From assembly GCA_017408185.1 (NCBI GenBank), contig JAFQVE010000499.1, positions 1-6,690 of the forward strand: 6,690 bases of DNA, given 5' to 3'. The notes beneath the pieces are model-generated. The model worked only from the letters and a program-made list of their open reading frames with translations. It was not told where the DNA came from and searched no databases. Every line of letters begins with the position of its first letter. Within the stretch, counting starts at the first letter, position 1. The DNA is from Oscillospiraceae bacterium. Its GTDB lineage: Bacteria; Bacillota_A; Clostridia; Oscillospirales; JAAYXM01. Both the position numbers and the translations under genes were made by a program. This document shows positions 6,370 through 6,690 of this stretch, piece by piece.

Positions 6370-6419
6370 TTATGCCGCGCAGATTATGCAGCGGATAAAT
6401 TATCGCGCTCATTATGCCG
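6370..6419. repeat. Short degenerate direct repeats (TTATGCNG unit)
   Basis: TTATGCCG starts at 6370 and again at 6412, TTATGCAG at 6384, and a poorer TTATCGCG at 6400, giving steps of 14, 16 and 12 bp. Flanking bases are also similar (CGC or CGG follow). This may be a decayed tandem repeat or an array of protein sites. No gene is visible here. Confidence 0.45.
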
Positions 6420-6474
6420 TCGATGCTAAATGGAAAACCGCGTTTTCCTCGCATCCCCGTATGCATAATTTCGC
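6405..6474. other. Nested imperfect palindrome, possible structured RNA or REP-like element
   Basis: Four stems nest inside each other: 6405-6407 with 6472-6474 (GCG/CGC), 6411-6417 with 6463-6469 (ATTATGC/GCATAAT), 6422-6426 with 6451-6455 (GATGC/GCATC), and 6432-6438 with 6442-6448 (GGAAAAC/GTTTTCC, 3-nt CGC loop). CG at 6418-6419 can also pair with 6458-6459. No U-tract follows on either strand, so it is not a simple terminator. Competing pairing of 6388-6403 with 6465-6477 is possible. It could be a small RNA, a repeated intergenic palindrome or a decayed miniature element; the sequence alone does not decide. Confidence 0.45.
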
Positions 6475-6566
6475 TGTAATTTATTACCGCTTGGCTTTAT
6501 AGGCGGCTTTTCTGTACCGGAATGTGACTGCTTTTCAACAATGCTTTTGTTATATCTAAATTATAA

Positions 6567-6606
6567 AGCCCCGGAGTGGCAAATTTTATTTTGCCGCTCC
6601 GGGGTT
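6567..6606 (-). terminator. Terminator of the minus-strand gene entering from the right edge
   Basis: CCCCGGAG (6569-6576) pairs with CTCCGGGG (6597-6604), then a T-G wobble, then GGCAAA (6578-6583) with TTTGCC (6590-6595) around a TTTTAT loop: about 15 bp. Read on the minus strand the stem is followed by GCTTTATAATTTAG, a U-rich tail, while on the plus strand a purine-rich run follows. It therefore serves the minus-strand gene that stops 27 nt before it. Confidence 0.78.
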
Positions 6607-6632
6607 AAAAAGAAAGGAAAAAAACGAACAAT

Positions 6633-6690
6633 CTAAAACATATCGGGGATATCTTCGTTTCTGGCGAGGATTTCGAAGCTCTCTAAAAGC
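6633..6690 (-). CDS. 3' end of an unidentified gene, partial at right window edge
   Basis: Reading the minus strand from 6689, 18 codons are open up to TAG at 6635-6633, giving LLESFEILARNEDIPDMF. The composition is protein-like: a short amphipathic helix and a charged tail. A good minus-strand terminator follows 27 nt after the stop, which supports a real gene end. Too little is visible to assign a family; the rest lies outside the window. Confidence 0.6.
   Translation of the reverse strand, partial: LLESFEILARNEDIPDMF

Larger units (their letters stand above)
6323..6632. other. 310-bp intergenic stretch between ytvI and the right-edge gene
   Basis: This stretch holds the ytvI hairpin at its left end, the repeats and nested palindrome in the middle (6370-6477), and a minus-strand terminator at its right (6567-6606). 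Between 6478 and 6560 there is AT-rich sequence in which I see only the 8-bp inverted pair GCTTTATA (6494-6501) and TATAAAGC (6562-6569). No ORF with a ribosome binding site and protein-like composition is present. Confidence 0.7.

Noticed and set aside
6047..6466. 139-codon minus-strand ORF overlapping the end of ytvI and the structured element
   Set aside because: About two thirds is antisense to conserved ytvI and the rest runs through the palindrome; no Shine-Dalgarno sequence precedes it and it resembles no family I know.
6494..6569. GCTTTATA / TATAAAGC inverted pair as terminal repeats of a miniature transposon
   Set aside because: Only 8 bp, AT-rich, one arm abuts the terminator stem, and no target-site duplication is visible.

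Overview
The window looks like chromosomal DNA of a spore-forming anaerobic Gram-positive bacterium, most likely class Clostridia (Oscillospirales-type gut lineages fit well). Reasons: strong AGGAGG-type ribosome binding sites, a UPF0735/PheB-type HTH-ACT protein, a YtvI-type sporulation membrane protein, an aspartokinase with a Bacillus-style internal translation start, and GC content that is moderate in genes but AT-rich between them. The taxonomic placement is inference. I see no mobile element, CRISPR array, rRNA or tRNA.

Layout, left to right. (1) 1-2043, plus strand: a two-gene unit. An M20D amidohydrolase, cut off at the left edge, overlaps by 4 bp (ATGA) a xylose-isomerase-like TIM-barrel protein, so the two are almost certainly co-translated and probably share a catabolic pathway whose substrate cannot be read here. 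(2) 2089-2132: a strong hairpin that can end transcription from both sides of a convergent junction. (3) 2140-5056, minus strand: an amino-acid biosynthesis operon transcribed as UPF0735 ACT protein, then homoserine dehydrogenase (hom), then aspartokinase (lysC). The gaps are 15 and 37 nt. A promoter with 17-bp spacing lies about 40 nt upstream of the first gene, too close for a riboswitch or T-box leader. Aspartokinase makes aspartyl phosphate and homoserine dehydrogenase makes homoserine, so the operon commits aspartate carbon to threonine and methionine; homoserine kinase and threonine synthase are not in the window. (4) 5057-5251: an AT-rich divergent control region with an 11-bp direct repeat. 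(5) 5252-6322, plus strand: ytvI, followed by a terminator hairpin. (6) 6323-6632: a 310-bp stretch without a gene, holding the ytvI terminator, a compact repeat-rich foldable element, and a terminator for a minus-strand gene whose last 18 codons enter from the right edge.

Most of the window is ordinary housekeeping DNA. The best second looks are the internal start inside lysC, the eroded ACT domain of Hom next to a separate ACT-domain protein, and the structured element at 6370-6477. I did not find convincing evidence of a wholly new biological system.
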